From Falsiroseomonas tokyonensis (GTDB taxonomy: Bacteria > Pseudomonadota > Alphaproteobacteria > Acetobacterales > Acetobacteraceae): DNA of 64,000 nucleotides. Every line of letters starts with the position of its first letter. Positions within the stretch are counted from its first letter, which is position 1. The stretch covers positions 124,001-188,000 of the forward strand of contig NZ_JAFNJS010000006.1 in NCBI RefSeq assembly GCF_019024325.1, read 5' to 3'. Of this stretch, positions 44,576 to 52,739 are shown piece by piece. The translations under genes were made by a program, and so were the position numbers. The notes beneath the pieces are model-generated. The model had not been told where the DNA came from, did no database searches, and saw only the letters and a program-made list of their open reading frames with translations.

Positions 44576-45720
44576 GCGGGCTCGCCTCCATGCGGCCGGT
44601 GCGCGTCGTCGGCATCGGCATGCATCCCTACCAGTTCCCCTCCGAGACACCCTATGTGCATCTCGGCCTGACCGCGCTGCGCGGCGCGCTGGCCGATGCC
44701 GGCCTCGCCTGGCCCGACATCACCTTCGCCGCCATCGGCACCGGCGCCATCGGCATGGCGGCGGGGCGCGTGATGCTGCGCCATCTGGGCTCCACTGGGC
44801 TCGAGGTGGTGCAGGTGGAGAATGCCTCCGCCTCCGGCTCCTCCGCCTTCCGCACAGCCTGCCTGATGGTGGCCAGCGGCCAGCATGAGATCGCGCTGGC
44901 GCTGGGCGTGGACAAGTTCGGCAGCGCCCAGCGCGCGGCGAACAAGGACGGCGTGCCGCGGCTGACGCCGGAAGCCGAGATCCCCGCGGTGAAGTTCGCG
45001 ATGATGGCGCGCGCCTGGCGCGACCGCTTCGGCCTGACGCGGGAGGATCTGGCCCGCGTCGCGGTAAAGAACCACGGCAATGCCGCGCGCAATCCCTATG
45101 CCCAGTTCCGCAAGCCGCGGACGCTGGAGCAGGTGCTGGCCGCCAACCCGGTGGCGGGTGACCTCACCTCCCTGCAATGCACGCCGCGCGGCGACGGCGC
45201 GGCGGCGGCGATCGTGGCCAGCGAGGAGGCGATCCGTCGGCACGGGCTGGACCGCCGCCGCGCGGTGCGCGTGCTGTCCTCCGTCTCCTCCTCCGAACAC
45301 CAGGTGGCCGACGAAGGGTGGAGCCTGGTGGAGATGGTGCAGCGCTCGGGCCTCGCGGCGCTGGAGGCCGCCGGCCTCGGCATGGCGGAGATCGACATCA
45401 TCGAGCTGCACGACGCCTTCACCATCGAGGAGATCGTCTATGCCGAGGCGCTGGGCCTCTGCCCGCTGGGCGAAGGCGCGGCGCAGCTGCGCGCGGGGCA
45501 GTGGGATATCGGCGGCGGGCGCTGCGCGGTGAATCCCTCCGGCGGGCTGCTCGGCATGGGGCATCCGATCGGGCCCACCGGCATCGGCCAGGTGACGGAA
45601 ATCGTCCGGCAGCTGCGCGGTGAGGCGGAGGGGCGGCATCATCCCGGCGCGCGCACCGCACTCGCGCATATGATCGGCCTCGGCTCCGTGGCGGTCGGCC
45701 ACGTGCTGCAGCGGGATTGA
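44572..45720 (+). CDS. thiolase-like protein without the usual nucleophilic cysteine
   Basis: A 382-residue thiolase-fold protein of the SCP-x/acetyl-CoA acetyltransferase type. The C-terminal motifs are intact (ELHDAFTIEEI, NPSGGLLGMGHPIGPTGIGQ), but the acylation site ENACASGS is here QVENASASGS: Ser86 replaces the expected Cys (codon 44827-44829). It may act without a thioester on Cys, or be non-catalytic, as in DUF35-paired thiolase-like aldolases. It is coupled to the DUF35 gene. Confidence 0.85.
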   Translation: MSGLASMRPVRVVGIGMHPYQFPSETPYVHLGLTALRGALADAGLAWPDITFAAIGTGAIGMAAGRVMLRHLGSTGLEVVQVENASASGSSAFRTACLMVASGQHEIALALGVDKFGSAQRAANKDGVPRLTPEAEIPAVKFAMMARAWRDRFGLTREDLARVAVKNHGNAARNPYAQFRKPRTLEQVLAANPVAGDLTSLQCTPRGDGAAAAIVASEEAIRRHGLDRRRAVRVLSSVSSSEHQVADEGWSLVEMVQRSGLAALEAAGLGMAEIDIIELHDAFTIEEIVYAEALGLCPLGEGAAQLRAGQWDIGGGRCAVNPSGGLLGMGHPIGPTGIGQVTEIVRQLRGEAEGRHHPGARTALAHMIGLGSVAVGHVLQRD

Positions 45721-45730
45721 GGAATTCGGG

Positions 45731-46525
45731 ATGCGCGAGGACTTCGAGACCCTGATCTACGAAAGCGCCGGCGGCATCGCCACCGTCACGCTGAACCGGC
45801 CGGATCGGATGAACGCTATCGGCGGCAGCATGAAGGACGACCTGGCGCGCGCCTTCTTCCAGCTGGCACGCAGCGACACCACGCTGCGCTGCGTGGTGCT
45901 GACCGGTGCCGGCGAGCGTGCCTTCTGCGCCGGCGCCGATATCAAGGAACGCGCGGACAGCCGCCGGACGGGGCCGGAGTATTTCATGGCGCAGCGCGCA
46001 ACCCACCAGCTGATCCGCGGCCTGATCGAGTTCGAGCGGCCGGTGATCGCCGCGATCAATGGCGTGGCGCTGGGCGGCGGGCTCGAACTCGCCCTGACCG
46101 CGGATATCCGCTACGCCGCGGCCCATGCCCGGCTCGGCCTGCCGGAGGTGAAGCTGGGCGCCATACCCGGCGCCGGCGGCACGCAGACGCTGACGCAGCT
46201 GATCGGCGCCAGCGCGGCAAAGGAGCTGCTGTTCACCGCCGAGCACCTGACCGCCGAAAAGGCGCTTTCCCTCGGCCTTGTCAGCAAGGTGGTGGAGCGC
46301 GACGTGCTGGGCGCGGCGCTGGAGACGGCGCGGAAGATCGCCGAGATGCCGCCGCTGGCCGTGGCCTTCGCCAAGCGCGCCGCCAATGCCGCGATGCTGG
46401 CCGGGCTCGACGCCGCCTTCGAGGCGGAGCGCTACGCCGCCGCCATGATCATCGACAGCGAGGACAAGCGCGAGGGCTTCCGCGCCTTCGTCGAGAAACG
46501 CAAGCCCGTCTTCACCGGGCGCTGA
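45731..46525 (+). CDS. enoyl-CoA hydratase/isomerase family protein
   Basis: A 264-residue crotonase-family enzyme. The oxyanion-hole sequences FCAGADIKER and ALGGGLELAL and the glutamate in GLPEVKLGAIPGAGGTQ are present. It hydrates or isomerises an enoyl-CoA in the cytoplasm. It lies ten bases after the thiolase-like gene in the same operon, so it probably acts on the same CoA intermediate. Confidence 0.92.
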   Translation: MREDFETLIYESAGGIATVTLNRPDRMNAIGGSMKDDLARAFFQLARSDTTLRCVVLTGAGERAFCAGADIKERADSRRTGPEYFMAQRATHQLIRGLIEFERPVIAAINGVALGGGLELALTADIRYAAAHARLGLPEVKLGAIPGAGGTQTLTQLIGASAAKELLFTAEHLTAEKALSLGLVSKVVERDVLGAALETARKIAEMPPLAVAFAKRAANAAMLAGLDAAFEAERYAAAMIIDSEDKREGFRAFVEKRKPVFTGR

Positions 46526-46534
46526 GGGACAGGC

Positions 46535-47350
46535 ATGGAACTCCATCTGCAGGGCAAGGTCGCGCTGGTCACCGGCGGCGGCCAGGGCGTGGGACGCGCG
46601 ATCTGCCGCGAATTGGCGGCGGAGGGGGCGAAGGTCGCGGTGAACGACCTGTTTCCCGATCGCGCGGAGGCGGTGGCGCAGGAAATCCGCGCCGCCGGCG
46701 GCCAGGCCATCGCCGCGCCCGGCGACATCACGAAGCCCGAGGCCGTGGCCGCCTTCGTCGCGAAGGTGCGCGAATCCCTCGGCCAGATCTCCATCCTGGT
46801 CAACAATGCCGGCGTCACGCCGGAACGCCGCGCCAAGGGCGGCATGCCGCCGCTGTTCATCGATACGCCGGAACGCGAGATGCATCAGACGGTGGAGCTG
46901 AATGTCTTCGGCACCATGTATTGCTGCCGCGCCGTGCTGCCCGACATGGTCGCGCTGGGCTGGGGCCGCGTGATCTCCATCGCCTCCGAGGCCGGTCGCA
47001 TCGGGGAGGCGCGGCTCGCCGCCTATTCCGGCGCCAAGGCCGCGATCATCGGCCTGACCAAGGCGCTGGCGAAGGAACATGGCCGCGACCGCATCACCGC
47101 GAATGTCGTGGTGCTCGGCGCCGTCTCCCACGAAGGGATCGCGCCGGGCCAGGCGACCAGCGCGGATGCGACGCCGGAAACGAATGAACGCCTGGCCAAG
47201 ATGCTGAACGCCTATCCCTCCGCCAAGGGGCTCGGCCGGCTGTCGCGGCCGGAAGATGTCAGCGGCGTCGTCGCCTTCCTCGCCTCCGACCGCGCCGCCT
47301 TCATCACCGGGCAGCATATCGGCGCGAGCGGCGGCTACGCGATGCCCTGA
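46535..47350 (+). CDS. SDR family NAD(P)-dependent oxidoreductase
   Basis: A 271-residue short-chain dehydrogenase. The cofactor motif is VTGGGQGVGRAICREL, NNAG is in ILVNNAGVTP, and the catalytic YxxxK is AAYSGAKAAIIGL with the serine in ISIASEAGRIG. It would oxidise a 3-hydroxyacyl-CoA or related alcohol. It lies nine bases after the enoyl-CoA hydratase. Confidence 0.92.
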   Translation: MELHLQGKVALVTGGGQGVGRAICRELAAEGAKVAVNDLFPDRAEAVAQEIRAAGGQAIAAPGDITKPEAVAAFVAKVRESLGQISILVNNAGVTPERRAKGGMPPLFIDTPEREMHQTVELNVFGTMYCCRAVLPDMVALGWGRVISIASEAGRIGEARLAAYSGAKAAIIGLTKALAKEHGRDRITANVVVLGAVSHEGIAPGQATSADATPETNERLAKMLNAYPSAKGLGRLSRPEDVSGVVAFLASDRAAFITGQHIGASGGYAMP

Positions 47351-47360
47351 GGATCGCGCC

Positions 47361-48377
47361 ATGCACGCCCCCGCCTTCCGCACCCGCGTCACGGAGCTGT
47401 TCGGCATCCGCCACCCGATCCTGGCGGGCGGGCTGATGTGGCTTTCGGATGCCGCCTATGTCGCCGCGGTGGTGCGCGCGGGCGGCATGGCCTTCCTGAC
47501 GCCGCGATCCTTCCCCGAACCCGGCGCCTTCGCGCGGGAGCTGGAACGCTGCCACGACTTGGCGGGCGGGATGCCCTTCGGCGTGAACCTGAATCTGTCC
47601 CGCGTGCCGGCGCGTAACCGGCTGCTGGAGGAATGGCTGGACCTGGCGCTGCGCGCCGGCGTGCGGCATTTCGAGACGGTGGGCCACGCGCCCGGCGACC
47701 TGATCCAGCGCATCCACCAGGAAGGCGGCATCGCCATTCATAAATGCCCGCTGCTGCGCCATGCGCTGAATGCCGAGAAGGCCGGGGCGGACGCCGTCTG
47801 CATTGTGGGGCCCGAGGCCGGCGGGCATCCCGGCAATGCCGCGCTGGGCTGCATGGTGGTGGCGCCAATGGCACGCCGCGCCTTGCGCGTGCCGCTGGTG
47901 ATCGGCGGCGGCATCGGCACGGGCGAGAGCATCCTGGCCGCGCTGGCCAGCGGCGCCGATGGCGTGGTGATGGGATCGCGCCTGCTGGCGGCCGAGGAGG
48001 TCTGGGCGCATCCCGCCTACAAGCAGCGGGTCGTCGCGGCCGGCCAGGACTCCACCGCCGTCGCCTTCGGCGGCGCGCATCCGCTGGGCACCTGGCGCGT
48101 GCTGGAGAATGACGCGGCGCGGGAGGTGCTGCGCCGTCAGGCCGCCGGCGCGCGCGAGCATGCCGATTTCGCCGAGGTGATCGCCGGCACCGAGGCGCGC
48201 GACCATGCCTATCGCCGCGGCGAGGTGGAGCGCGGCATGCTCTCCTGCGGCCCCGCCGCGGCCTTCGTGGAGGAGGTGGAGCCGATGGAGCGCATCATCG
48301 ACGGGCTGGTGCAGGGCGCCGTGGCGGCGCAGCGCCGCCTGGCCGCGCTCGCCGTGCCGCAGGCGGTGCCGGCATGA
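47361..48377 (+). CDS. nitronate monooxygenase family protein
   Basis: A flavin enzyme of about 338 residues of the NPD/2-nitropropane dioxygenase group. Segments PILAGGLMWLSDAAYVAAVV, VCIVGPEAGGHPG and VPLVIGGGIGTGESIL are characteristic. Besides nitronates, relatives act as enoyl reductases or on CoA esters, which fits the operon better. The start at 47361 follows GAGGA; the frame to 47256 is a shadow of the SDR gene. It overlaps the CoA ligase start (ATGA). Confidence 0.88.
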   Translation: MHAPAFRTRVTELFGIRHPILAGGLMWLSDAAYVAAVVRAGGMAFLTPRSFPEPGAFARELERCHDLAGGMPFGVNLNLSRVPARNRLLEEWLDLALRAGVRHFETVGHAPGDLIQRIHQEGGIAIHKCPLLRHALNAEKAGADAVCIVGPEAGGHPGNAALGCMVVAPMARRALRVPLVIGGGIGTGESILAALASGADGVVMGSRLLAAEEVWAHPAYKQRVVAAGQDSTAVAFGGAHPLGTWRVLENDAAREVLRRQAAGAREHADFAEVIAGTEARDHAYRRGEVERGMLSCGPAAAFVEEVEPMERIIDGLVQGAVAAQRRLAALAVPQAVPA

Positions 48378-49897
48378 CGGGGCAGCAGATCCTGTTCGGC
48401 ACGCAGCGGGAAGACGGCGCCGCGCTGCGCCAGCGCGCATCCCGCGCGGCGGCGGGCCTGGCCGCGCTGGGCGTGGCGGCCGGCGACCGCGTGGCCGCGA
48501 TGCTGCGCAACGAGCCCGTCTATCTGGAGGTGATCCTGGCCGCCGACCGGCTCGGCGCGCCGCTCGTCGCCATCAACTGGCATTTCCGCGCCGACGAGGC
48601 CGGCCATGTGCTGGCCGATAGCGGGGCGCGCGTGCTGGTCGTGCATGCCGACCTGCTGCCACAGATCGCGGCGCTGGTGCCGGCGGGTGTCACCGTGATC
48701 GTCGTGCCGACGCCGCCCGAGATGATCGCGGCCTATGGCATCGCCGAGGTGCAGCCCGTGCCGCCCGGCCTGCTGTCCTGGCCGGACTGGCGTGATGCGC
48801 ATGCGCCGTGGACGGCGCCGGCGCCGCCATCGCTCGGCATGATGCTCTATACTTCCGGCACCACGGGCCGCGCCAAGGGCGTGCGGCGCCTGCCGGGCAC
48901 CCCGGAACAGCACGATGCCGCACGGCGCATCCGCACGCTGGTCGGTGGCGCCAAGAAGGGGATGCGCACGGCGATCGTCGGGCCGATGTACCATGCCGGC
49001 CCCGCCTCCAACGCGCGCATCGCGCTGGCCGAGGCCTCGCTGATCCTCGTCCTGCCCCGCTTCGATGCGGAGGAGCTGCTGCAGGCGATCGAGGCGCATC
49101 GGCTGACGCATCTGGCGCTGGTGCCCATCATGCTGGTGCGGCTGCTGAAGCTGCCGGAGGCGGTGCGGGCGCGCTACGACGTCTCCTCGCTGGAAGGCGT
49201 GACGCATGGCGGATCGGCCTGCGCGCCGGATGTGAAGCGCGCGATGATCGCCTGGTGGGGGCCGATCCTGTCCGAGACCTACGGCTCCACCGAGGCCAGC
49301 CTGATCACCTCGGTGGGCGCGGCGGAATGGCTCAGCCATCCCGGCACGGTGGGCCGTGCCTTGCCCGGCACCTCCATCCGCATCCTGGACGAGGAGGGCC
49401 GGATGCTGCCGCCGGGCAAGGTCGGCGAGATCTTCGTCGATTCCGGCCCGAATGCCCTGCCCTTCACCTACCACAACCTGCCCGGCGAACGCGCGAAGGT
49501 GGAACGCGATGGCCATGTCACCAATGGCGATGTTGGCTATCTCGATGCCGAGGGCTACCTCTATGTCACCGACCGCAAGCGCGACATGGTGATCTCGGGC
49601 GGGGTCAACATCTACCCGGCGGAGATCGAGGCGGTGCTGATCACCCATGCGGATGTCGCGGATTGCGCGGTCTTCGGCGTGGCCGATCCGGAATATGGCG
49701 AGGCGCTGGTCGCCGCCGTGCAGCCGCGGCAGGGCGCGGCGCCGGAGGCCGCGGGCATCGCCGCGTTCCTGCGCGCCAGGCTCGCCGGCTACAAGGTGCC
49801 GCGCCGGATCTGGATGGTGCAGGACATGCCGCGCGACAGCATGGGCAAGGTGTTCAAGCGGCGCCTGCGCGAGGCCTTCGCCGGCACGGCGGCGTGA
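48374..49897 (+). CDS. AMP-dependent acyl-CoA ligase
   Basis: A 507-residue acyl-CoA synthetase. ATP loop is LYTSGTTGRAKGVRRLPGT, the adenylation motif is SETYGSTEASLITS, the hinge region is KRDMVISGGVNIYPAEIE, and the catalytic Lys is in DSMGKVFKRRL. It charges the imported carboxylate with CoA, the first catabolic step in the operon. It overlaps both neighbours by four bases. Confidence 0.93.
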   Translation: MTGQQILFGTQREDGAALRQRASRAAAGLAALGVAAGDRVAAMLRNEPVYLEVILAADRLGAPLVAINWHFRADEAGHVLADSGARVLVVHADLLPQIAALVPAGVTVIVVPTPPEMIAAYGIAEVQPVPPGLLSWPDWRDAHAPWTAPAPPSLGMMLYTSGTTGRAKGVRRLPGTPEQHDAARRIRTLVGGAKKGMRTAIVGPMYHAGPASNARIALAEASLILVLPRFDAEELLQAIEAHRLTHLALVPIMLVRLLKLPEAVRARYDVSSLEGVTHGGSACAPDVKRAMIAWWGPILSETYGSTEASLITSVGAAEWLSHPGTVGRALPGTSIRILDEEGRMLPPGKVGEIFVDSGPNALPFTYHNLPGERAKVERDGHVTNGDVGYLDAEGYLYVTDRKRDMVISGGVNIYPAEIEAVLITHADVADCAVFGVADPEYGEALVAAVQPRQGAAPEAAGIAAFLRARLAGYKVPRRIWMVQDMPRDSMGKVFKRRLREAFAGTAA

Positions 49898-50922
49898 TCG
49901 CGCCACCCGCCACCCGGCCGGCGCCCGGCGAGGTGGCGGAGGTCGCGCCGGGCCTGCTGCGCGCCTGCATGCCCCTGCCCGGCCCGCCATCGCATGTGAA
50001 TTGCTGGCTGATCGCGGATGGCGCGGGCTGGCTGCTGGTGGATACCGGCCGTGGCGATGCCGCGACGCGCGGCTGGTGGGAACGCATCTTCGCCGAGGTG
50101 CTGGGCGGCCGGCCGGTGACGCGGGTGCTCGTCACGCATTTCCACCCCGACCATGTCGGCCTGGCCGGCTGGGTCTGCGCCACCTGGCAGGCCCCGCTGC
50201 TGATGCCGCGCAGCGAATGGCAGCGCACCCGGCTGCTGCTGGCCGAGGATGACGCGGTGCTGCTGCAGGGCCTGCTCGCCCTGCTGCGCCGCGCCGGCGC
50301 CAGCGACGCGCATCTGGCCTGGGTGGCGGCGGAGGGGCTGATGTATCGCCGCTCCGTCCTGCCGCCGCCCGCCACCTACCGCCCGATCGCGGAAGGCGAT
50401 GTGCTGCGCATCGGCGGGCGCGACTGGCAGGTACGGATCGGCGCCGGCCATGCGCCGGAAATGGCCTGCCTGCACGATGCCGCGCGCGGCATCCTGATCT
50501 CGGCCGACCACATCCTGCCGCGCATCTCGCCGCATGTCGGCATCCAGCCGAACGAGCCGGAGCATGATCCGCTCGGCGTCTTCCTGCGCGACCTGGCCCG
50601 CTTCGCTCTGCTGCCGCAGGGCACCCATGTGCTGCCCTCGCATGGCGAGCCCTTCGACGGGCTACATGCGCGGATTCGGGCGCTGCAGGACCATCACGCG
50701 GCGGCGCTGCATCGGCTGGAGGACGGGCTGGCCCCGGGCTGGACGGCGGCGGAGGCCATCCCCCTGCTCTTCGGACGCCGGATCGAGACCGGGCGCCAGC
50801 ACAGCTTCGCCCTGGCGGAGGCGCTGGCGCATCTGCGCCACCTTGCGGCGACCGGGCGCATCGCCTGCGCGCTGGCGGCGGATGGAAGCTGGCGCTTCGG
50901 CCCCCTGGGCGGGGCTGTCTAG
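49894..50922 (+). CDS. MBL-fold metallo-hydrolase
   Basis: A hydrolase of about 342 residues. The zinc motif THFHPDHVGLAGW is intact, with later metal ligands in ILISADHILPRI and THVLPSHGEPF. It probably cleaves a CoA thioester, lactone or ester as a late or salvage step of the operon. It starts at GTG 49894, overlapping the ligase stop. It is the last gene of the run. Confidence 0.88.
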   Translation: MIAPPATRPAPGEVAEVAPGLLRACMPLPGPPSHVNCWLIADGAGWLLVDTGRGDAATRGWWERIFAEVLGGRPVTRVLVTHFHPDHVGLAGWVCATWQAPLLMPRSEWQRTRLLLAEDDAVLLQGLLALLRRAGASDAHLAWVAAEGLMYRRSVLPPPATYRPIAEGDVLRIGGRDWQVRIGAGHAPEMACLHDAARGILISADHILPRISPHVGIQPNEPEHDPLGVFLRDLARFALLPQGTHVLPSHGEPFDGLHARIRALQDHHAAALHRLEDGLAPGWTAAEAIPLLFGRRIETGRQHSFALAEALAHLRHLAATGRIACALAADGSWRFGPLGGAV

Positions 50923-51023
50923 CTGCTTAGCCCGTCCGGCTGGTGAAGCCGGAGGCGATCATGCCGTGGATTGGCGCCGGCCGCGTCTGACACGCGGGCT
51001 TGGGCGGGGGCTGGCAAGGTAGA
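50923..51023. other. gap between MBL gene and tRNA-Pro
   Basis: No gene is seen here. It contains a 6-bp hairpin CCGGCT/AGCCGG (50936-50952) just after the operon and a second, CCGCGT-GTCAG-ACGCGG on the minus strand, near the tRNA 3' end; neither has a T-run. Confidence 0.35.
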
Positions 51024-51100
51024 TGGTCGGAGCGGCGGGATTCGAACCCACGACCCCCAGTCCCCCAGACTGATGCGCTACCAGACTGCGCTACGCTCCG
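51024..51100 (-). tRNA. tRNA-Pro (anticodon GGG)
   Basis: A complete 77-base tRNA with encoded CCA. The acceptor arm is CGGAGCG / CGCTCCG with discriminator A, the anticodon arm is TCAGT-CTGGGGG-ACTGG giving anticodon GGG with G37, and the T arm contains GTTCGAATC. GGG anticodon and G37 identify proline. Confidence 0.95.
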
Positions 51101-51182
51101 ACTGGCCCGTGTCTTAGGTTTCCTGCCGTTTCCGCGCAAGCCCCCCGGGCAAGATCGGGTCGAAGGGGGGAACAAAATGGCA

Positions 51183-51216
51183 TTCCGCGCCACGCTGGCG
51201 TCACAGTGGCGCGGAA
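51183..51216 (-). terminator. hairpin terminator downstream of the capsule-like gene
   Basis: A perfect 11-bp stem TTCCGCGCCAC / GTGGCGCGGAA with a 12-base loop. Read on the minus strand it is followed by TGCCATTTTGTT, so it could end transcription coming from the capsule-like gene before the tRNA. Confidence 0.45.
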
Positions 51217-51290
51217 ACGGCGCAGAAACCGGCGCGCGCGCGTTCGGCGCCTGTTCCAGAAAATCACCGCGATAGGAAAGGAGGGAGGGG

Positions 51291-51515
51291 ATGGAGGATC
51301 GCGCCAGCGCGCTGGCCTTCGCGCGCACGATCGCCCCGGGCATCACCGATGCCGAGCTCTACAGGATCCATGATTGCTGGGGCGGCTACTGGCAGATCAG
51401 CGTGGACCTGCCCGGCCTGGGCCGCGTGCCCTATCAGTTCGGGGCGCCGGTCAGCGCGGCGCTGTCTCCAGGAAATTCCAGCACAGCGCCCGGAGCACCT
51501 GGCGCTGCACGGTGA
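51291..51515 (+). CDS. small hypothetical protein, possibly truncated
   Basis: A 74-residue ORF with a very strong ribosome-binding site (AAAGGAGGGAGGGG before the ATG). The first 57 codons are aromatic- and acid-containing (ITDAELYRIHDCWGGYWQIS) with high third-position GC; the last 17 (from about 51465) lose this, where the ORF runs into the end of the convergent capsule-like gene. It looks like the 5' part of a gene cut at a junction. No family is recognised. Confidence 0.5.
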   Translation: MEDRASALAFARTIAPGITDAELYRIHDCWGGYWQISVDLPGLGRVPYQFGAPVSAALSPGNSSTAPGAPGAAR

Positions 51516-52545
51516 GCGGGTCGCGCAGGTCGGCCTGGAATTGCCCCACGGCCAGCGTCAGGAACCGCTTCACGCGCAGAGCGTCGAAGCCGGCGATCGC
51601 CTCCTCCATCGCCGCGCCGGCCTCGGCCGGATCGGCTAGGTTCCGGCTCGCCACCGCATATTCGGCCTTCCCCATGGCGAGCACCGGGCGGAGGTAGATC
51701 AGCGCCTCGAAGCCCACCCCGGAATTCAGGACCGCCACGCCGCGACAGGCCGGCAGGAGCGAGTGGACGGAGGCCTTGCTGACCTCCACCCCAGGCGGCA
51801 GCTCGGCCAGCATCTGCCCGACCGCCTTGTCGTCGCAGAGCGGGTGCCGCTTCACCACCACGCGATGGCCGGCCGCGGCCAGGGAGGCGATGGCCTGGGC
51901 CATGCCCTCGACATAGGGCTGGCTGAACAGCTTGTGCGCGATGACCGCGTCCGCGCGCAGCTGCAGCGGCACCAGGATGAAGCCGGGCGCCGGCACCGCG
52001 GCCTTTTCGTCCTGCGGGTATTTGGATTTGCGGCGCCCGGCATAATCCGCGGCGAGCGCGGCATGGAAGGCCTCGGCCTCGGCCGGCTGCACCTCCTCCA
52101 GCCGGCGCGGCTCGAAGCCGAAGATTTCGGAGGAGCCGCCGTATCCATCGCGGTCGATGGCGATGTGGTCGGGCAGGGCCGCGGCCTTGAAGTGCCATAC
52201 CTGGCGCCGCCGGCCGCCGCCGTGGTGGGCGAATCGGATGAGGTTGGGCGCCTCCACCACCTCGTAGGGCGAGTGGATGATGAGCCGGGCCTGCGCGCCG
52301 CGCAGCACCGGCAGCAGGGCATTGGTCAGGCCGAGCACGTCCCTCGAACCCTCGCGGTGGGCAATCGCCCATTGCGGGCGCTGGACCAGCTGCAGAAAGC
52401 GGATCAGGGGAAGGGGCTCGGGGACGCGCCAGGTCTGCTCGAACAGCTTCTTGATGGTGGCCCGGAAGCCCGAGGCCGTCTTCCAATAGACCGCTTCCAC
52501 TTGCGCCGGGGTCAAGCTCAGGGCGGTCGGGTCGATGATCGGCAT
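51451..52545 (-). CDS. capsule polysaccharide synthesis/export-like protein (PF05159-type)
   Basis: A 364-residue protein. The late segment LVPLQLRADAVIAHKLFSQP, the basic GHRVVVKRHPLCD and the nucleotide-sugar-type loop AVLNSGVGFEALIYLRPVLA resemble the KpsC/LipB-type capsule proteins. No signal or membrane segment is seen. It probably modifies or makes a surface polysaccharide. Placed beside phage DNA, it could be a prophage cargo gene that alters the host surface. The start at 52545 (MPIIDPTALSL) lies 13 bases after a dyad; the frame to 53676 is a shadow of the giant gene. Confidence 0.65.
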   Translation of the reverse strand: MPIIDPTALSLTPAQVEAVYWKTASGFRATIKKLFEQTWRVPEPLPLIRFLQLVQRPQWAIAHREGSRDVLGLTNALLPVLRGAQARLIIHSPYEVVEAPNLIRFAHHGGGRRRQVWHFKAAALPDHIAIDRDGYGGSSEIFGFEPRRLEEVQPAEAEAFHAALAADYAGRRKSKYPQDEKAAVPAPGFILVPLQLRADAVIAHKLFSQPYVEGMAQAIASLAAAGHRVVVKRHPLCDDKAVGQMLAELPPGVEVSKASVHSLLPACRGVAVLNSGVGFEALIYLRPVLAMGKAEYAVASRNLADPAEAGAAMEEAIAGFDALRVKRFLTLAVGQFQADLRDPLTVQRQVLRALCWNFLETAPR

Positions 52546-52593
52546 GCAGCACAAATATCGTATTGCGATACGGAGTGCTACGCCCGGAACGCA
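52546..52593 (-). promoter_or_regulatory. AT-rich leader with CGTAT dyad upstream of the capsule-like gene
   Basis: CGTAT-TGCG-ATACG (52559-52572) is a perfect palindromic dyad, 14 bases before the start codon and in an island clearly more AT-rich than its surroundings. It could be an operator or overlap the -10. The consensus elements cannot be fixed. Confidence 0.4.
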
Positions 52594-52625
52594 AACCGCC
52601 CGCCCTGTTGCCAGAGCGGGCGGTT
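52594..52625 (-). terminator. hairpin terminator downstream of the giant gene
   Basis: A perfect 10-bp stem AACCGCCCGC / GCGGGCGGTT with a 12-base loop, about 115 bases after the giant gene stop on the minus strand and followed by TTTGCG. It likely separates the giant gene from the capsule-like gene. Confidence 0.5.
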
Positions 52626-52739
52626 GCCGAGGCCGGGGTCGAAGCCCGTTCTCGTCGTCACACCGATTTAACAAACCGCTGACGTCTTGGGAGCCAGAAC
52701 CGACGAGGCATTGGTAGGACAACGTCTCGTCACGCCAGC

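Noticed and set aside
47361-48377. Assigning the flavoprotein as a true nitronate-detoxifying enzyme
   Set aside because: The family is broad and the operon deals with CoA esters, so only the family name is kept.
51024-51100. tRNA-Pro as the phage attachment site
   Set aside because: The tRNA 3' end faces away from the phage-like DNA, no integrase is seen, and no repeat of the tRNA 3' end was found by eye. The other element end lies outside the window, so this cannot be settled.
50927-51346. ORFs across the tRNA-Pro gene on both strands
   Set aside because: Their products contain the well-known false translation of a tRNA T arm; the tRNA explains the sequence.
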